Origin: Streptomyces agglomeratus
GTDB lineage: Bacteria; Actinomycetota; Actinomycetes; Streptomycetales; Streptomycetaceae
Assembly: GCF_001746415.1 (NCBI RefSeq)
Contig: NZ_MEHJ01000001.1
Coordinates: 7,136,501-7,200,500, forward strand
Length of the DNA: 64,000 nucleotides
Direction: 5' to 3'
Shown: in pieces, positions 25,473 through 34,273 of the stretch
How the letters are laid out: every line of letters begins with the position of its first letter
Position numbering within the stretch: position 1 is the first letter of the stretch
Program-made: the position numbers and the translations under genes
Notes under the pieces: model-generated
Databases searched by the model: none
Seen by the model: only the letters and a program-made list of their open reading frames with translations
What the model was told of the DNA's origin: nothing

Positions 25473-26156
25473 ATGCGGATCACTCTCGTCATCGCGGTTC
25501 TCGCCGCCGTGCAGGTGTGGGGCAGCCGGCTGCCGGCCGACTGGTACGTCCCTCTCTGCGTGGCCACGACCGCCGTTCTCCTGCTGATCGCCCGGTGGGA
25601 CGGACTCAGCCGGGACGACCTCGGGCTCGGAGCCGGGAGTGCCCGCCGGGGACTGCGCTGGGGACTCGTCCTGGCCGGCGCCGTCGTACTGGTCTACCTC
25701 GTGGGCCTGGCCGTGCCGTTCACCCGGGAAGCCTTCCTGGACGAACGCGCCGCTGGGCTCACCCACGGCGAGCTGGTGTTCCGCGTACTGGTGCGCGTAC
25801 CGCTCGGCACCGTACTGCTCGAGGAGACGGCATTCCGGGGAGTCCTGTGGGCCATGGTCGAGCGACGGCGGGGACCCGCCTGGGCGACCGTCACTTCCTC
25901 GGTCCTCTTCGGCCTCTGGCACGTGGAACCCGCACGAGGGCTCACGCGTGCCAACGAGGCCGCCGAGGCCGTCTTCGGCACGGGCCCGACCGCCGTCGCC
26001 CTGTCGGTGGCGGCAGCGGTGGCCGGTACCGCCCTCGCCGGCGTGTTCTTCTGCGAACTCCGCCGCCGCTCCGGCAGCCTCGTCCCTCCCGTCGCGCTGC
26101 ACTGCGCCCTCAACAGCGCGGGCTACGCGCTCGCCTGGGCGGCGGCCCGCTGGTGA
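25473..26156 (+). CDS. CPBP-family intramembrane metalloprotease
   Basis: A 227-residue polytopic membrane protein with the CPBP/Abi catalytic motifs: EETAFRG (EExxxR), FGLWH (FxxxH) and HCALN (HxxxN), all on predicted membrane helices. Members cleave substrates within the membrane, including CAAX-type proteins. A Leu/Val-rich N-terminal helix follows the ATG at 25473. The physiological substrate is not evident. Confidence 0.9.
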   Translation: MRITLVIAVLAAVQVWGSRLPADWYVPLCVATTAVLLLIARWDGLSRDDLGLGAGSARRGLRWGLVLAGAVVLVYLVGLAVPFTREAFLDERAAGLTHGELVFRVLVRVPLGTVLLEETAFRGVLWAMVERRRGPAWATVTSSVLFGLWHVEPARGLTRANEAAEAVFGTGPTAVALSVAAAVAGTALAGVFFCELRRRSGSLVPPVALHCALNSAGYALAWAAARW

Positions 26157-26283
26157 GCGCGGCAAACGGTCGGAGGCCGCCGCGGGCTGTTCGTGTGCCG
26201 GTGCCGCACGGTTCGTACCCGGTGCGGGAGTCGGTGCCGGACCGTTGCCGACGTGCGGCCGGCCTGCCCATAGGGTTTCCCCC

Positions 26284-27399
26284 ATGTCTGCCAAGTTGAG
26301 TTCCGCGAAAACCTCCGCCGCGCTGCGGAGATCGGCGCGCGTCTCCGTCGAGTTGCTGCTGGTCCTCCTGCTCACAGCGGTTGCCCTGTGGCTTCTAGGC
26401 CGCATGTGGTCGGTCGTCTGGCCGCTCATAGTGGCCCTGTTCCTCACCACGCTGACCTGGCCGCTGGCGCGCTTCCTGCGCCGGCACGGCTGGCGCCCGG
26501 CCCTGGCCGCGGCGGTGGTGACCGTGCTGTTCCTGCTGGTCGCCGCGGGCATCGTGGCGCTGATCGCGGTTCCGGTGGCGTCGCAGTCCGGCGAGCTGAC
26601 CGACGGCGTGGTCGAAGGCATCCAGAAACTGCGCGAGTGGGCCTCCGGGCCGCCGCTGAACATCGGCGAGGACGAGATCGCGGGTGCCTTCGACACCGCA
26701 GTCACCCGGGTTCAGGACAGCCTCGGCAGCATGGTCACCGCTGTCGGCACCGGGGTGAGCACCGTCTTCAACGGTGTGGTCACCGCCGTCCTGGCGCTCT
26801 TCCTGATGTTCTTCTTCCTCAAGGACGGCCCGCGCTTCCTGCCCTGGCTCACCCGCCAGCTCCCCGGCCGACTCGCCACCGACGTGCCGATCGTGGCCGA
26901 GCGCGGCTGGGACACCCTGGGCGCGTTCGTGCGTTCACAGGCATTCGTCGGCCTGCTGGACGCCGTGCTCATCGGTCTCGGTCTGTGGATCCTCGACGTG
27001 CCCCTGGTGCTCCCGCTGGCGGTGCTCACCTTCGTCTCGGCGTTCGTGCCGATCGTGGGAGCGCTGTTCGCCGGCCTGGTCGCGGTGCTCATCGCGTTGG
27101 TGTCGAACGGCCTGACCGACGCGCTGATCGTGCTGGCCATCATCGTCGTGGTGCAGCAGCTCGAAGGCAACGTGTTCCAGCCCATGATCCAGAGTCGCGG
27201 ACTGGGCCTGCACGCGGCGGTGGTGCTGCTCGCCGTGACGCTGGGCGGCAGCCTGACCGGCATCGTGGGCAGCCTGCTCGCGGTACCGGCGGCCGCGCTG
27301 ATCGCGGTGGTCTGGAACTACGTGCGCGAGCAGCTCAGCGACCCGCCGCAGCAGCCGGAGACCGACGACTCGCCCACGGGCGCCCCCGTCCCCTCGTAG
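26284..27399 (+). CDS. AI-2E family transporter
   Basis: ATG at 26284, 371 residues. Hydrophobic helices occupy about 20-90, 155-190 and 225-345, with the conserved PxxVPLVLPLAVLTFVSAFVPIVG-like region and the family signature LEGNVFQPMIQSRGLGLH. Family members include Na+/H+ antiporters and autoinducer-2 exporters. A -10-like TAGGGT ends 7 nt before the ATG and no ribosome site is visible, so translation may be leaderless. Confidence 0.9.
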   Translation: MSAKLSSAKTSAALRRSARVSVELLLVLLLTAVALWLLGRMWSVVWPLIVALFLTTLTWPLARFLRRHGWRPALAAAVVTVLFLLVAAGIVALIAVPVASQSGELTDGVVEGIQKLREWASGPPLNIGEDEIAGAFDTAVTRVQDSLGSMVTAVGTGVSTVFNGVVTAVLALFLMFFFLKDGPRFLPWLTRQLPGRLATDVPIVAERGWDTLGAFVRSQAFVGLLDAVLIGLGLWILDVPLVLPLAVLTFVSAFVPIVGALFAGLVAVLIALVSNGLTDALIVLAIIVVVQQLEGNVFQPMIQSRGLGLHAAVVLLAVTLGGSLTGIVGSLLAVPAAALIAVVWNYVREQLSDPPQQPETDDSPTGAPVPS

Positions 27400-27422
27400 C
27401 CCCCGTCCCCTCGTAGCACCCG

Positions 27423-27440
27423 GCGCCGGGCATCCGGCGC
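27423..27440. terminator. Short hairpin between convergent genes
   Basis: GCGCCGG-GCAT-CCGGCGC, perfect 7-bp arms with a 4-nt loop, between the AI-2E gene stop and the convergent SpoIIE-domain gene stop. Just before it, CCCCCGTCCCCTCGTAG occurs twice in tandem. Confidence 0.6.
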
Positions 27441-27442
27441 GG

Positions 27443-29521
27443 TCAGCGGCGGACCCGGGCGATGAGCAGGGCCACGTCGTCGTGGTCGTCGGGATGCCGC
27501 AGCGCCGCCAGCAGGTGGTCGCAGGTGTATTCGAGCGCGCGGTGCGGGCCGCCGAGCAGCGTGACGAGGGCGTCCAGGCGGGTGTCGATGTCCTGGTCAC
27601 GGGTCTCGACCAGGCCGTCGGTGTAGAGGACCAGCTGGTCGCCGGGGTCCAGGTCGACGGCGGTGGAGCGAAACGGTACGCCGCCGACGCCCAGCGGAGC
27701 GCCGGTGGGCAGGTCGAGGAGTTCCGGATCGTGACCGGGCCGCATCCGCACGGGCGGCAGATGCCCGGCCGTGGAGATGCGGCACTGCGCGCTGTGGGGG
27801 TCGTAGAGCGCGTAGGTGCAGGTGGCGAAGTAGGGGTCCAGACCCGCGGTGATCCGGTCCAGGTTGAGAAGAACCTGGGTGGGCTCCAGGCCCAGTCCGG
27901 CGAGCGTCTGGGTCGCGGTGCGCAGCCGTCCCATGGTGGTGGCGGCCTTGATGCCGCTGCCCATGACGTCGCCGACGACGAGAGCGGTCTTGTGGTCGGG
28001 AAGCGGGAGGATGTCGTACCAGTCGCCACCGACCTCACTGGCGGCGCCGGCCGGCTGGTAGCGGGAGGCGACCTCCAGGCCGAACAGCCGCGGCGGCGGC
28101 TCGGGCAGGAGGCTGCGCTGAAGGGTGAGGGCGGTGTCCCGCTGCTGCTGGTACCAGCGGGCGTTGTCGATGCAGACCGCGGCGCGCGCAGCCAGCTCGG
28201 AGGCCAGGGTGGCGTCGTCATCGGTGAACGGCTGCGCGTTCCGGGCCCGTACGAGATCCAGGGCGCCGATGACCTCACCGCGCGCGATCAGCGGCACGGC
28301 CAGGTACGAGTGGACACCCGCCCGGGCCATCAGCGCCGCCGCGCGCGGGTCGCGGGCGATGAGGGACAGGTCGGCCTCGCCCACGTGCGGCACCATGACG
28401 GGCCGGCTCGTGTTGACGCACCGGGTGACCAGCCGGTCGGCGTCGTACCGCGCGATCTCGCCCGCAGCGTCGGCGGCGCTCGCGGCCTCGGTGGGATAGG
28501 CGGCGGCCACAGCCAGGGCCCGGAACAGCGCCGGTCCGCCGGAGGGAACGGTGGTGCGGTGGCCCGCCAGCGCGGCGTCGAGGAGGTCCACGGCGGCCAT
28601 GTCGGCGAGCTCCGGCACGGCGACATCGGCCAGCTCACGGGCGGTCTGCTCCAGGTCCAGCGTGGTGCCGATGCGCACCGACGCGTCGGCGACCACGGCC
28701 AGCCGGTGCCGGGCCCGCTCGGCTTCCAGAGCGGCCCGGTGCCGGTCGGTGACGTCCACCGACGAGGTGGCCACCCCCAGGACCTTCCCGCCGCCGTCCT
28801 CCAGCCGGAAGCAGGAGACCGACCAGGCGTGCTCGGTGCCGGGATCGGCCCGGGTACGGCCGACGGTGTACTGGTCCAGCAGCGGGACGCCGGTGGCCAG
28901 GACCTGCCGCAGCCCCGCTTCCAGGGGGTCGGCGTCCAGCAACGGCAGCGCTTCGTGCACGCTCCGTCCGAGATGGTCCTCGGCCGGAAGACCGTTGATC
29001 CGCTCCAGTGCCGGGTTGACCATCACGTACCGCAGGTCGGTGTCCATGACGGCCAGCCCGATCGGTGACTGGTCGACCAGCCGCACGGAAAGCGCCAGGT
29101 CCCGCTCCACCCGTTGCAGCGTCGCCTGATCGGTGGCCAGGCCCAGGGCGTACAGATCACCGCGGTCGTCCAGCAGCCGCATGTTGCGGAACTCCAGCAA
29201 CCGCGTCCGGCCGTCCCGGTGACGTACGGGAAACACGCCCGCCCAGGTCCCCTCGCCCTCCATCACCTGCGCGAACAGCCCCAGCACAAGATCGACGTGC
29301 TCGTCCGCGACCAGCAGCCGGGCCGCGTACCGGCCGAGCGCCTCCTGGGCGCTGTACCCCAGCAACGCCTGCGCCTGAGGGCTCCAGAACACGATCCGCC
29401 CGTCCGCGTCCAGGACGATCGCGGCCACCCCCAGGACGTCCAGGAGTCCGCCCGGCGGGGAAGGGCCCAGCTCCGCACGTCCGGCAGGGCCGAGATCGGC
29501 GGCGAACCCGTCCGTGTCCAT
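27443..29521 (-). CDS. PAS-PAS-GAF-SpoIIE (PP2C) protein phosphatase
   Basis: 692 residues. PAS domains lie at about 25-135 (IVLDADGRIVFWSPQAQALLG) and 150-260 (AVMDTDLRYVMVNPALERI), and a GAF domain at about 280-455. The PP2C/SpoIIE phosphatase spans about 470-692, with SEVGGDWYDILPL and VVGDVMGSG near 500-520 and DDHDDVALL at the end, giving the metal-binding Asp residues. Such Streptomyces proteins dephosphorylate anti-anti-sigma factors in response to a PAS/GAF-sensed signal. No anti-sigma kinase domain is present. The ATG at 29521 has GGAG upstream. The signal and partner are unknown. Confidence 0.92.
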   Translation of the reverse strand: MDTDGFAADLGPAGRAELGPSPPGGLLDVLGVAAIVLDADGRIVFWSPQAQALLGYSAQEALGRYAARLLVADEHVDLVLGLFAQVMEGEGTWAGVFPVRHRDGRTRLLEFRNMRLLDDRGDLYALGLATDQATLQRVERDLALSVRLVDQSPIGLAVMDTDLRYVMVNPALERINGLPAEDHLGRSVHEALPLLDADPLEAGLRQVLATGVPLLDQYTVGRTRADPGTEHAWSVSCFRLEDGGGKVLGVATSSVDVTDRHRAALEAERARHRLAVVADASVRIGTTLDLEQTARELADVAVPELADMAAVDLLDAALAGHRTTVPSGGPALFRALAVAAAYPTEAASAADAAGEIARYDADRLVTRCVNTSRPVMVPHVGEADLSLIARDPRAAALMARAGVHSYLAVPLIARGEVIGALDLVRARNAQPFTDDDATLASELAARAAVCIDNARWYQQQRDTALTLQRSLLPEPPPRLFGLEVASRYQPAGAASEVGGDWYDILPLPDHKTALVVGDVMGSGIKAATTMGRLRTATQTLAGLGLEPTQVLLNLDRITAGLDPYFATCTYALYDPHSAQCRISTAGHLPPVRMRPGHDPELLDLPTGAPLGVGGVPFRSTAVDLDPGDQLVLYTDGLVETRDQDIDTRLDALVTLLGGPHRALEYTCDHLLAALRHPDDHDDVALLIARVRR

Positions 29522-29690
29522 GGCCGACTGCTCCTTCCACCCGCCGGCACAGTGGCTGCTTCACTTCTTCGGCGGGCGACGCGCTCTCTCCATCGTCGCC
29601 CCACACCGGTGGACCCCGCAGCCCTGACCGCGTCCGCCGCCGTCGCGGGGGCGACGGGGGGCGGGTCATCCCGTACCGCGTACGCCGTGA

Positions 29691-29738
29691 CGTGCGAAAG
29701 GGGGGCGCCCGGACATCCGGGCGCCCCCCTTTCGCACG
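29691..29738. terminator. Very strong hairpin terminator
   Basis: Perfect 23-bp inverted repeat, arms 29691-29713 and 29716-29738, separated by only 2 nt. The arms contain GCGAAAGGGGGGCGCCCGGA. It lies 7 nt after the stop of the DUF5997 gene on the minus strand. Confidence 0.9.
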
Positions 29739-29745
29739 AGGACGG

Positions 29746-30144
29746 TCAGTCGCGCGTCGCGCGGGCGGCGCGCTCCGCGTTCTTCTCCTTGATACGCACC
29801 GCTTCCTTCCTGACCTCGGCCAGGGTGGCGCGTTCCTGCTGAAGCCACTCGGGGTTCTCCGCCTTCAGGGCTTCGATCTGCTCCGTGGTGAGCGGCTCCG
29901 TGGCTCCGCCACGGGCGAGACCGGCGATGGAGACGCCGAGCTTGGCCGCGACCACCGGACGGGGGTGGGGGCCGTTGCGCCGCAGCTCCACCAGCCACTC
30001 GGGCGGGTCGGTCTGGAGTGCGTTGAGCTCGGTGCGCGAGACGACACCCTCCTGGAAAGCGGCGGGGGTGGCCTCGAGGTACACACCCAGCTTCTTCGCC
30101 GCGGTCGCGGGCTTCATGGTCTGGGTGTTCTGGTGGGACGTCAT
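29746..30144 (-). CDS. DUF5997 family protein
   Basis: 132 residues. KPATAAKKLGVYLEATP, RTELNALQTDPPEWL and AKLGVSIAGLARGG are recognised from the conserved actinobacterial DUF5997 family. That family is commonly encoded beside a LysR-substrate-domain protein, as here. The C-terminal third is basic and helical. The ATG at 30144 lacks a ribosome site, but TACCCT ends 7 nt upstream, so the mRNA is probably leaderless. Function is unknown. Confidence 0.88.
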   Translation of the reverse strand: MTSHQNTQTMKPATAAKKLGVYLEATPAAFQEGVVSRTELNALQTDPPEWLVELRRNGPHPRPVVAAKLGVSIAGLARGGATEPLTTEQIEALKAENPEWLQQERATLAEVRKEAVRIKEKNAERAARATRD

Positions 30145-30151
30145 GGTGTCA

Positions 30152-30195
30152 AGGGTATCGAGCGTGCGTGCCACCTCCGACCATGGCGGTAACCT
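30152..30195. promoter_or_regulatory. Back-to-back leaderless promoters
   Basis: Minus strand: -10 TACCCT (30152-30157), then 7 nt to the DUF5997 ATG. Plus strand: -10 TAACCT (30190-30195), then 6 nt to the GTG at 30202. Neither gene has a Shine-Dalgarno sequence. No clear -35 hexamers. Confidence 0.6.
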
Positions 30196-30201
30196 TGCCG
30201 G

Positions 30202-31026
30202 GTGACAGGCTCGGAAACACCCTCTTCGTTCCGGCTCGCCTACGTGCCGGGAGTCATGCCCACGAAGTGGGTGCGGATCTGGAACGAGCGGCTGCCGGGA
30301 ATCCCGCTGACCCTCATGGGGGTCTCCGCCGCCGACGCGTTCGACGTGCTGCGGGGCGGTGACGCCGACGCCGGATTCGTACGGCTGCCGGTCGACCGCA
30401 CGGACCTCAGCGCGATCCCGCTCTACACCGAGACGACTGTGGTCGTCGTCCCGAAGGACCACCCGGCGGCGGCGGTCGACGAGGTGTCCGTGGCGGACCT
30501 CGCCGACGACCTCGTGCTGCACCCCCTGGACGACACCCTGGACTGGGAGCGTCCGCCGGGCCAGCCGGCGAACGAGCGCCCCGCGACGACGGCCGACGCC
30601 GTCGAGCTGGTGGCGGCCGGAGTGGGACTGCTCGTCGTCCCCCAGTCGCTCGCCCGCCTCCACCACCGCAGGGACCTCACCTACGTCGCCGTCTCGGACG
30701 CGCCCCAGTCGAGGGTCGCGCTGTCGTGGCCGCAGGACGAGACCACCGATCTGGTGGAGCAGTTCATCGGGATCGTCCGCGGGCGGACCGTGAACAGCAC
30801 CCGCGGGCGCCCGCCGGCCCAGGCGGCCGAGCCGAAGGGCAAGAGCCCTGACGCGCGCGGCGGAGGGCGGAAGGCCGCAGCGGGCAAGCCGGCCGGGAAG
30901 TCGGCCGCGAGGTCCGGGAAAGCGGCCGGGAAATCGGCGGGCCGGAACCCCCGGAGCGGCTCCGGCGGCTCGTCCGGCGGGTCCAAGGGCGGCGGCAAGC
31001 GCGGCCGGCCCCGCCGCCCGTCGTAG
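30202..31026 (+). CDS. LysR substrate-binding-domain protein without HTH, with basic tail
   Basis: 274 residues. Residues 1 to about 195 resemble the periplasmic-binding fold of LysR regulators (ADAGFVRLPVD, VVVVPKDHPAA, VAAGVGLLVVPQSLARL), but no N-terminal winged helix precedes it. Residues about 205-274 are a Lys/Arg/Ala/Gly-rich disordered tail (GKPAGKSAARSGKAAGKSAG) that could bind nucleic acid non-specifically. It is paired divergently with DUF5997, a conserved arrangement in Streptomyces. The GTG at 30202 appears leaderless. The regulatory role is inferred. Confidence 0.83.
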   Translation: MTGSETPSSFRLAYVPGVMPTKWVRIWNERLPGIPLTLMGVSAADAFDVLRGGDADAGFVRLPVDRTDLSAIPLYTETTVVVVPKDHPAAAVDEVSVADLADDLVLHPLDDTLDWERPPGQPANERPATTADAVELVAAGVGLLVVPQSLARLHHRRDLTYVAVSDAPQSRVALSWPQDETTDLVEQFIGIVRGRTVNSTRGRPPAQAAEPKGKSPDARGGGRKAAAGKPAGKSAARSGKAAGKSAGRNPRSGSGGSSGGSKGGGKRGRPRRPS

Positions 31027-31122
31027 CCCACCCGTCGGTCCCCGGTGGCCGGGCGGTCGCCCACGCCCGCCCATCCACCGCACTCCCGCCCGCCGGACTT
31101 ACGGGCCCGGTGCGCCGGGCGA

Positions 31123-31926
31123 CTAGCAGGGCTGGCGCCACACCCCCAGGTCCAGCCTCTTGCGCATCGAGCTGAGGCCGAGCTTTCTGGAGCGCTCGCA
31201 GAAGTCGCCGACCGGGACGGCGTATTCGACGTGCAGTACCGCCTTGCCGGCCTTCACGAACGGAGCGAGTGCGGCGCAGTCGTCGTACTGCACGCACTCC
31301 TCGTTCACCGCGAAGTCGAAGTCCGCGACCAGCCGCGGGATCTGCGGCAGGTCGTTCTTCAGCCCCACCGACATCCCGCGGGCGTGGGCGAGCCCGGCGA
31401 GCATGCGGTTGTACGCGAGCTGGTGGCCGGCGGTCAGCGGAAAGCCGGTGTCGTTGAGATAGCCGTCCATCAGATCCGGCTCCACCGCGTCGAAGCCCTT
31501 CTCGCGGCACATGTCGAACCGCTTGGCCATCAGCGGGCGCAGGACGTCCAGCCGGCGGATGTCGAGCCAGCGTTCGCCTGCCCACCCGTTGCCCCGGCCC
31601 AGGACGGCGGCGGGGAAGTCCCGGCGGTCGGGGCGGAACGACTCCCACGCGCCCGCGTTGATGTAGCAGATGACCTTGCGGCCGTCCCGGTGCAGCCGGC
31701 GCACCGCCGCGGCGTCGTTCTCGAACCCGTCGATGTCGTAGACGGGCACGTCGACGCGGCGGTCGACCCGGCCCTCCAGCTGCCACTGCCAGGCCGTACC
31801 GACAGCCGGCCGCCACCGTCCGGAGTGCGGCGGACGGGGGTCCGGTGCCGGTTCGGGCGCCGGAGCCGAGCACGCTGCCAGCAGGGCGAGAAGGAAGAGC
31901 AGGCAGAGCGGGCGCGAGCGGGTCAT
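31123..31926 (-). CDS. GH114 endo-alpha-1,4-polygalactosaminidase-like lipoprotein
   Basis: 267 residues. A lipoprotein signal ends at LLAAC (Cys19), so the enzyme is anchored outside the membrane. The TIM-barrel GH114 motifs are present: WQWQLEG, VYDIDGF, KVICYINAGAWE, GFDAVEPDLMDGY with Asp151, and FAVNEEC with Glu209/210 as candidate acids. GH114 enzymes (fungal Ega3, the PelA hydrolase domain) cut alpha-1,4-galactosamine polymers. The ATG overlaps the upstream gene's stop (ATGA, 31923-31926). Last gene of an eight-gene exopolysaccharide operon. It may release or trim the polymer. Confidence 0.88.
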   Translation of the reverse strand: MTRSRPLCLLFLLALLAACSAPAPEPAPDPRPPHSGRWRPAVGTAWQWQLEGRVDRRVDVPVYDIDGFENDAAAVRRLHRDGRKVICYINAGAWESFRPDRRDFPAAVLGRGNGWAGERWLDIRRLDVLRPLMAKRFDMCREKGFDAVEPDLMDGYLNDTGFPLTAGHQLAYNRMLAGLAHARGMSVGLKNDLPQIPRLVADFDFAVNEECVQYDDCAALAPFVKAGKAVLHVEYAVPVGDFCERSRKLGLSSMRKRLDLGVWRQPC

Positions 31927-32621
31927 GGGGCCTTCCGGTGCAGTACGGGCGGCAGGAGCGACCAGGGGTTGGGTCCGTGGCCCGGGACCGCGCAGTGCAC
32001 GGCGGCGCGGCGCAGCGCCGCCGTGCGGGCGGCGAGCGCGCACAGTCCGGCCGGCACGCCGTGCACGAGATGGCAGAAGCGTTCCGGCGGGTGCGCCGCC
32101 GTCCAGGCCGGTGCCACCGGCGCCGCCGAATAGGCGGCCCAGTCGCCTTCGAAGGTGACCAGCAGATCGGCGACCCCCGCGTAGGCCGGCGCCGGGTGCA
32201 CGCCCGGGTTGAGGACGACCGTACGGCCGCCCCGGGAGCGCGCCGCCCGGGCGAGGCGCCGGTAGTGGCGTACGGCGCCCGGTTCGGCGGCGGCCTGGTC
32301 CAGGAAGAAGCCGTCGGTGGCGTACCAGTCGCGGTAGCGGTCGAAGTCGGCGGTCACGGCCCGCAGCGGCCGGTGGCCGTAGTCGGTGTCGGCGTACCCG
32401 AGCAGCCGGACCCCCGCCGCCCGCAGAGCGCGGGCGGCGGCGGCGAACGACGGCTCGGGCACGGTGCCGGGGCCGTCCGCGATGTTGAGCACCACGCCGT
32501 ACAGCCGGGGCGCGGACTCCACGAGCGTCCACCAGGCGCCGGGGTCGACGGCGGGGTGGACGTACATGGGAACGAGCAGCTTCGCCGGCGGCAGGGGTTC
32601 CGGCTCCGGCGCCGGCTTCAC
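31923..32621 (-). CDS. Spherulin-4-like (GH135/Sph3-related) glycosidase
   Basis: GTG at 32621, 232 residues, overlapping the upstream epimerase stop (GTGA). LLVPMYVHP, VVLNIADGPG, VRLLGYADTDYG, ATDGFFLDQ (Asp108) and DLLVTFEG (Glu158) follow the spherulation-specific family 4 pattern. Fungal Sph3 (GH135) of this family hydrolyses galactosaminogalactan. In Sph3 the FLD motif is followed by Glu; here it is Gln109. No signal peptide is visible from the coupled start. A longer frame to 32738 exists but overlaps the epimerase and has no lipobox. Confidence 0.8.
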   Translation of the reverse strand: MKPAPEPEPLPPAKLLVPMYVHPAVDPGAWWTLVESAPRLYGVVLNIADGPGTVPEPSFAAAARALRAAGVRLLGYADTDYGHRPLRAVTADFDRYRDWYATDGFFLDQAAAEPGAVRHYRRLARAARSRGGRTVVLNPGVHPAPAYAGVADLLVTFEGDWAAYSAAPVAPAWTAAHPPERFCHLVHGVPAGLCALAARTAALRRAAVHCAVPGHGPNPWSLLPPVLHRKAP

Positions 32622-33520
32622 CGGGCTGCCGGCACAGCGGCCCCCGGCAGCGCCTGCCACAGGTCCGCCAGCGATGCGTCGAGCCCCCGCCCCGGCTGCC
32701 AGCCGAGCGCGGCCCGCGCCGCCCCGATGTCCGCGCACTGCCAGGAGACCGCCGACGAGCGGGCCGAGCCCCCGCTCGTCTCCTCGACGAGGCCCCGGAA
32801 GCCGGCCGCCCGGACCAGCCCGTCGGCGATGTCGCGGACGACGGTCGCCCGGCCGCTGCCGATGTTGAGCACGCGGGGCAGCGGACCGGGAAGCGTCGCC
32901 GCGAGGACGGCGGCGCGCGCGACGTCCCGAACGTCCACGAAGTCCCGGTAGGCCGACAGGTCCCCCACCCGTACGGTCCCGGACACCGCGGCCCTGCGCA
33001 GTTCCCCCGCGAGCCGCCCCGGCAGTCCGGCGGCCGGGGCGCCCGGACCGACCGGATTGAACACGCGCAGCACGACGGCGTCGAGGGCCGACGCGGTCAC
33101 GGCGGCCGTGCCGGCCAGTTTGGTGGCTCCGTACGGGCCCTGGGGACGGGTGGCCGCGTCCTCGGCCACGGCTTCGCCCGGCGCGGTGGGTCCGTACTCG
33201 GCCGCCGAGCCGAGGTGGACCAGGCGCGCTCCGGGCGCCGCCACGGCCAGGGCCTCGCAGAGCGCGGCGGGGCCGCGGGCGTTGGCGTCGGTGAGCCGCA
33301 CGGGGCTTCCGGTCACCAGACCCGCGCAGTTGACGACCGCGTCGGGCGCGGCGGCGCGCAGCGCGTCCGCCAGGATCTCCGGGTCGGCGGTGAGGTCGAG
33401 GGGCACATCGGCGGCCGGGGACCGCCCGCCGGCGAGCAGCCGCACGCCCGGCAGGGCGCGCAGCTGCCCGGCGGTGTGCCCGCCCAGGAATCCGGTGGAA
33501 CCCAGGACGAGAATGCGCAT
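32618..33520 (-). CDS. NAD-dependent epimerase/dehydratase (extended SDR)
   Basis: 300 residues. Rossmann motif LGSTGFLGG at the N-terminus, catalytic YGATK (Tyr-x3-Lys) near residue 130, and FVDVRDVARA near 195 as in nucleotide-sugar epimerases. It probably interconverts an NDP-sugar for the polymer made by this operon, for example at C4. The ATG at 33520 lies 7 nt after the nucleotidyltransferase stop; its own stop overlaps the next gene (GTGA). The substrate is not determined. Confidence 0.88.
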   Translation of the reverse strand: MRILVLGSTGFLGGHTAGQLRALPGVRLLAGGRSPAADVPLDLTADPEILADALRAAAPDAVVNCAGLVTGSPVRLTDANARGPAALCEALAVAAPGARLVHLGSAAEYGPTAPGEAVAEDAATRPQGPYGATKLAGTAAVTASALDAVVLRVFNPVGPGAPAAGLPGRLAGELRRAAVSGTVRVGDLSAYRDFVDVRDVARAAVLAATLPGPLPRVLNIGSGRATVVRDIADGLVRAAGFRGLVEETSGGSARSSAVSWQCADIGAARAALGWQPGRGLDASLADLWQALPGAAVPAAR

Positions 33521-33527
33521 GTCCGGC

Positions 33528-34241
33528 TCACGCCCCCTTGAGGAGCAGGCCGCGGTGGGTGGTGAACTCCGCGTTGGCCCGGTCGTAGTCGTCGGGGCGG
33601 CCGATGTCGAGCCAGTAGCCGTCGAAGTCGTAGGCGTGCGGGGGTGTCTCGGCGGCCAGCAGGTCGAGGACCAGTTCGTCGAAGCCGAGCGGCAGGCCGG
33701 GGGTGTATCCGGCGAGCGTCTCCCGGGAGAGCCCGTACACCCCCATGGAGACGCGGTAGTCCATGCTCGGCTTCTCGGCGAAGCCGACGACCCGGCCCCC
33801 CTCGGTCGTCAGGACGCCGAAGTCGATCGCCACCTTGCGGGCGTACGTGGCGACGGTGAGCGGCGCCCCGGACGAGCGGTGTTCCCGCAGTACGTCCCCG
33901 TAGTCGAGGTCGGTGAGGATGTCGCCGTTCATCACCAGGAACTCGTCGGGCAGCCGGTCCATCATGGTCAGCAGCGGGCCCATGGTGCCGAGCGGACTGT
34001 CCTCCGTCGAGTAGCCGACGCGCAGGCCCCACTGCGAGCCGTTGCCGACGTACGCACGGATGATGTGGCCGAGGTGACCGATGGCGATGGTGCAGCTCGT
34101 GAAGCCGCTCGCGGCCAGCTGCCGGAGCACGATCTCCAGGATCGCGTGCTGGTCACCGATGGGCACGAGCGGCTTGGGCAGCGCCGTCGTGTACGGCCGC
34201 AGCCGAACGCCCTTGCCACCTGCGAGGATCACTGCATGCAT
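33528..34241 (-). CDS. Sugar-1-phosphate nucleotidyltransferase
   Basis: ATG at 34241, 237 residues. AVILAGGKGVRLRPYT is the GxGxRxxPxT activation loop; PKPLVPIGDQ, VMNGDILTDLD and GFAEKP complete the nucleotidylyltransferase signatures. It activates a sugar-1-phosphate to an NDP-sugar in the cytoplasm. It sits between the two SDR genes of the operon, 32 nt after the dehydratase-like gene. There is no left-handed beta-helix, so it is not a full GlmU. Confidence 0.9.
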   Translation of the reverse strand: MHAVILAGGKGVRLRPYTTALPKPLVPIGDQHAILEIVLRQLAASGFTSCTIAIGHLGHIIRAYVGNGSQWGLRVGYSTEDSPLGTMGPLLTMMDRLPDEFLVMNGDILTDLDYGDVLREHRSSGAPLTVATYARKVAIDFGVLTTEGGRVVGFAEKPSMDYRVSMGVYGLSRETLAGYTPGLPLGFDELVLDLLAAETPPHAYDFDGYWLDIGRPDDYDRANAEFTTHRGLLLKGA

Positions 34242-34273
34242 GGAAGTCCCCTGTACGTCGCGTGCGGACGAGG

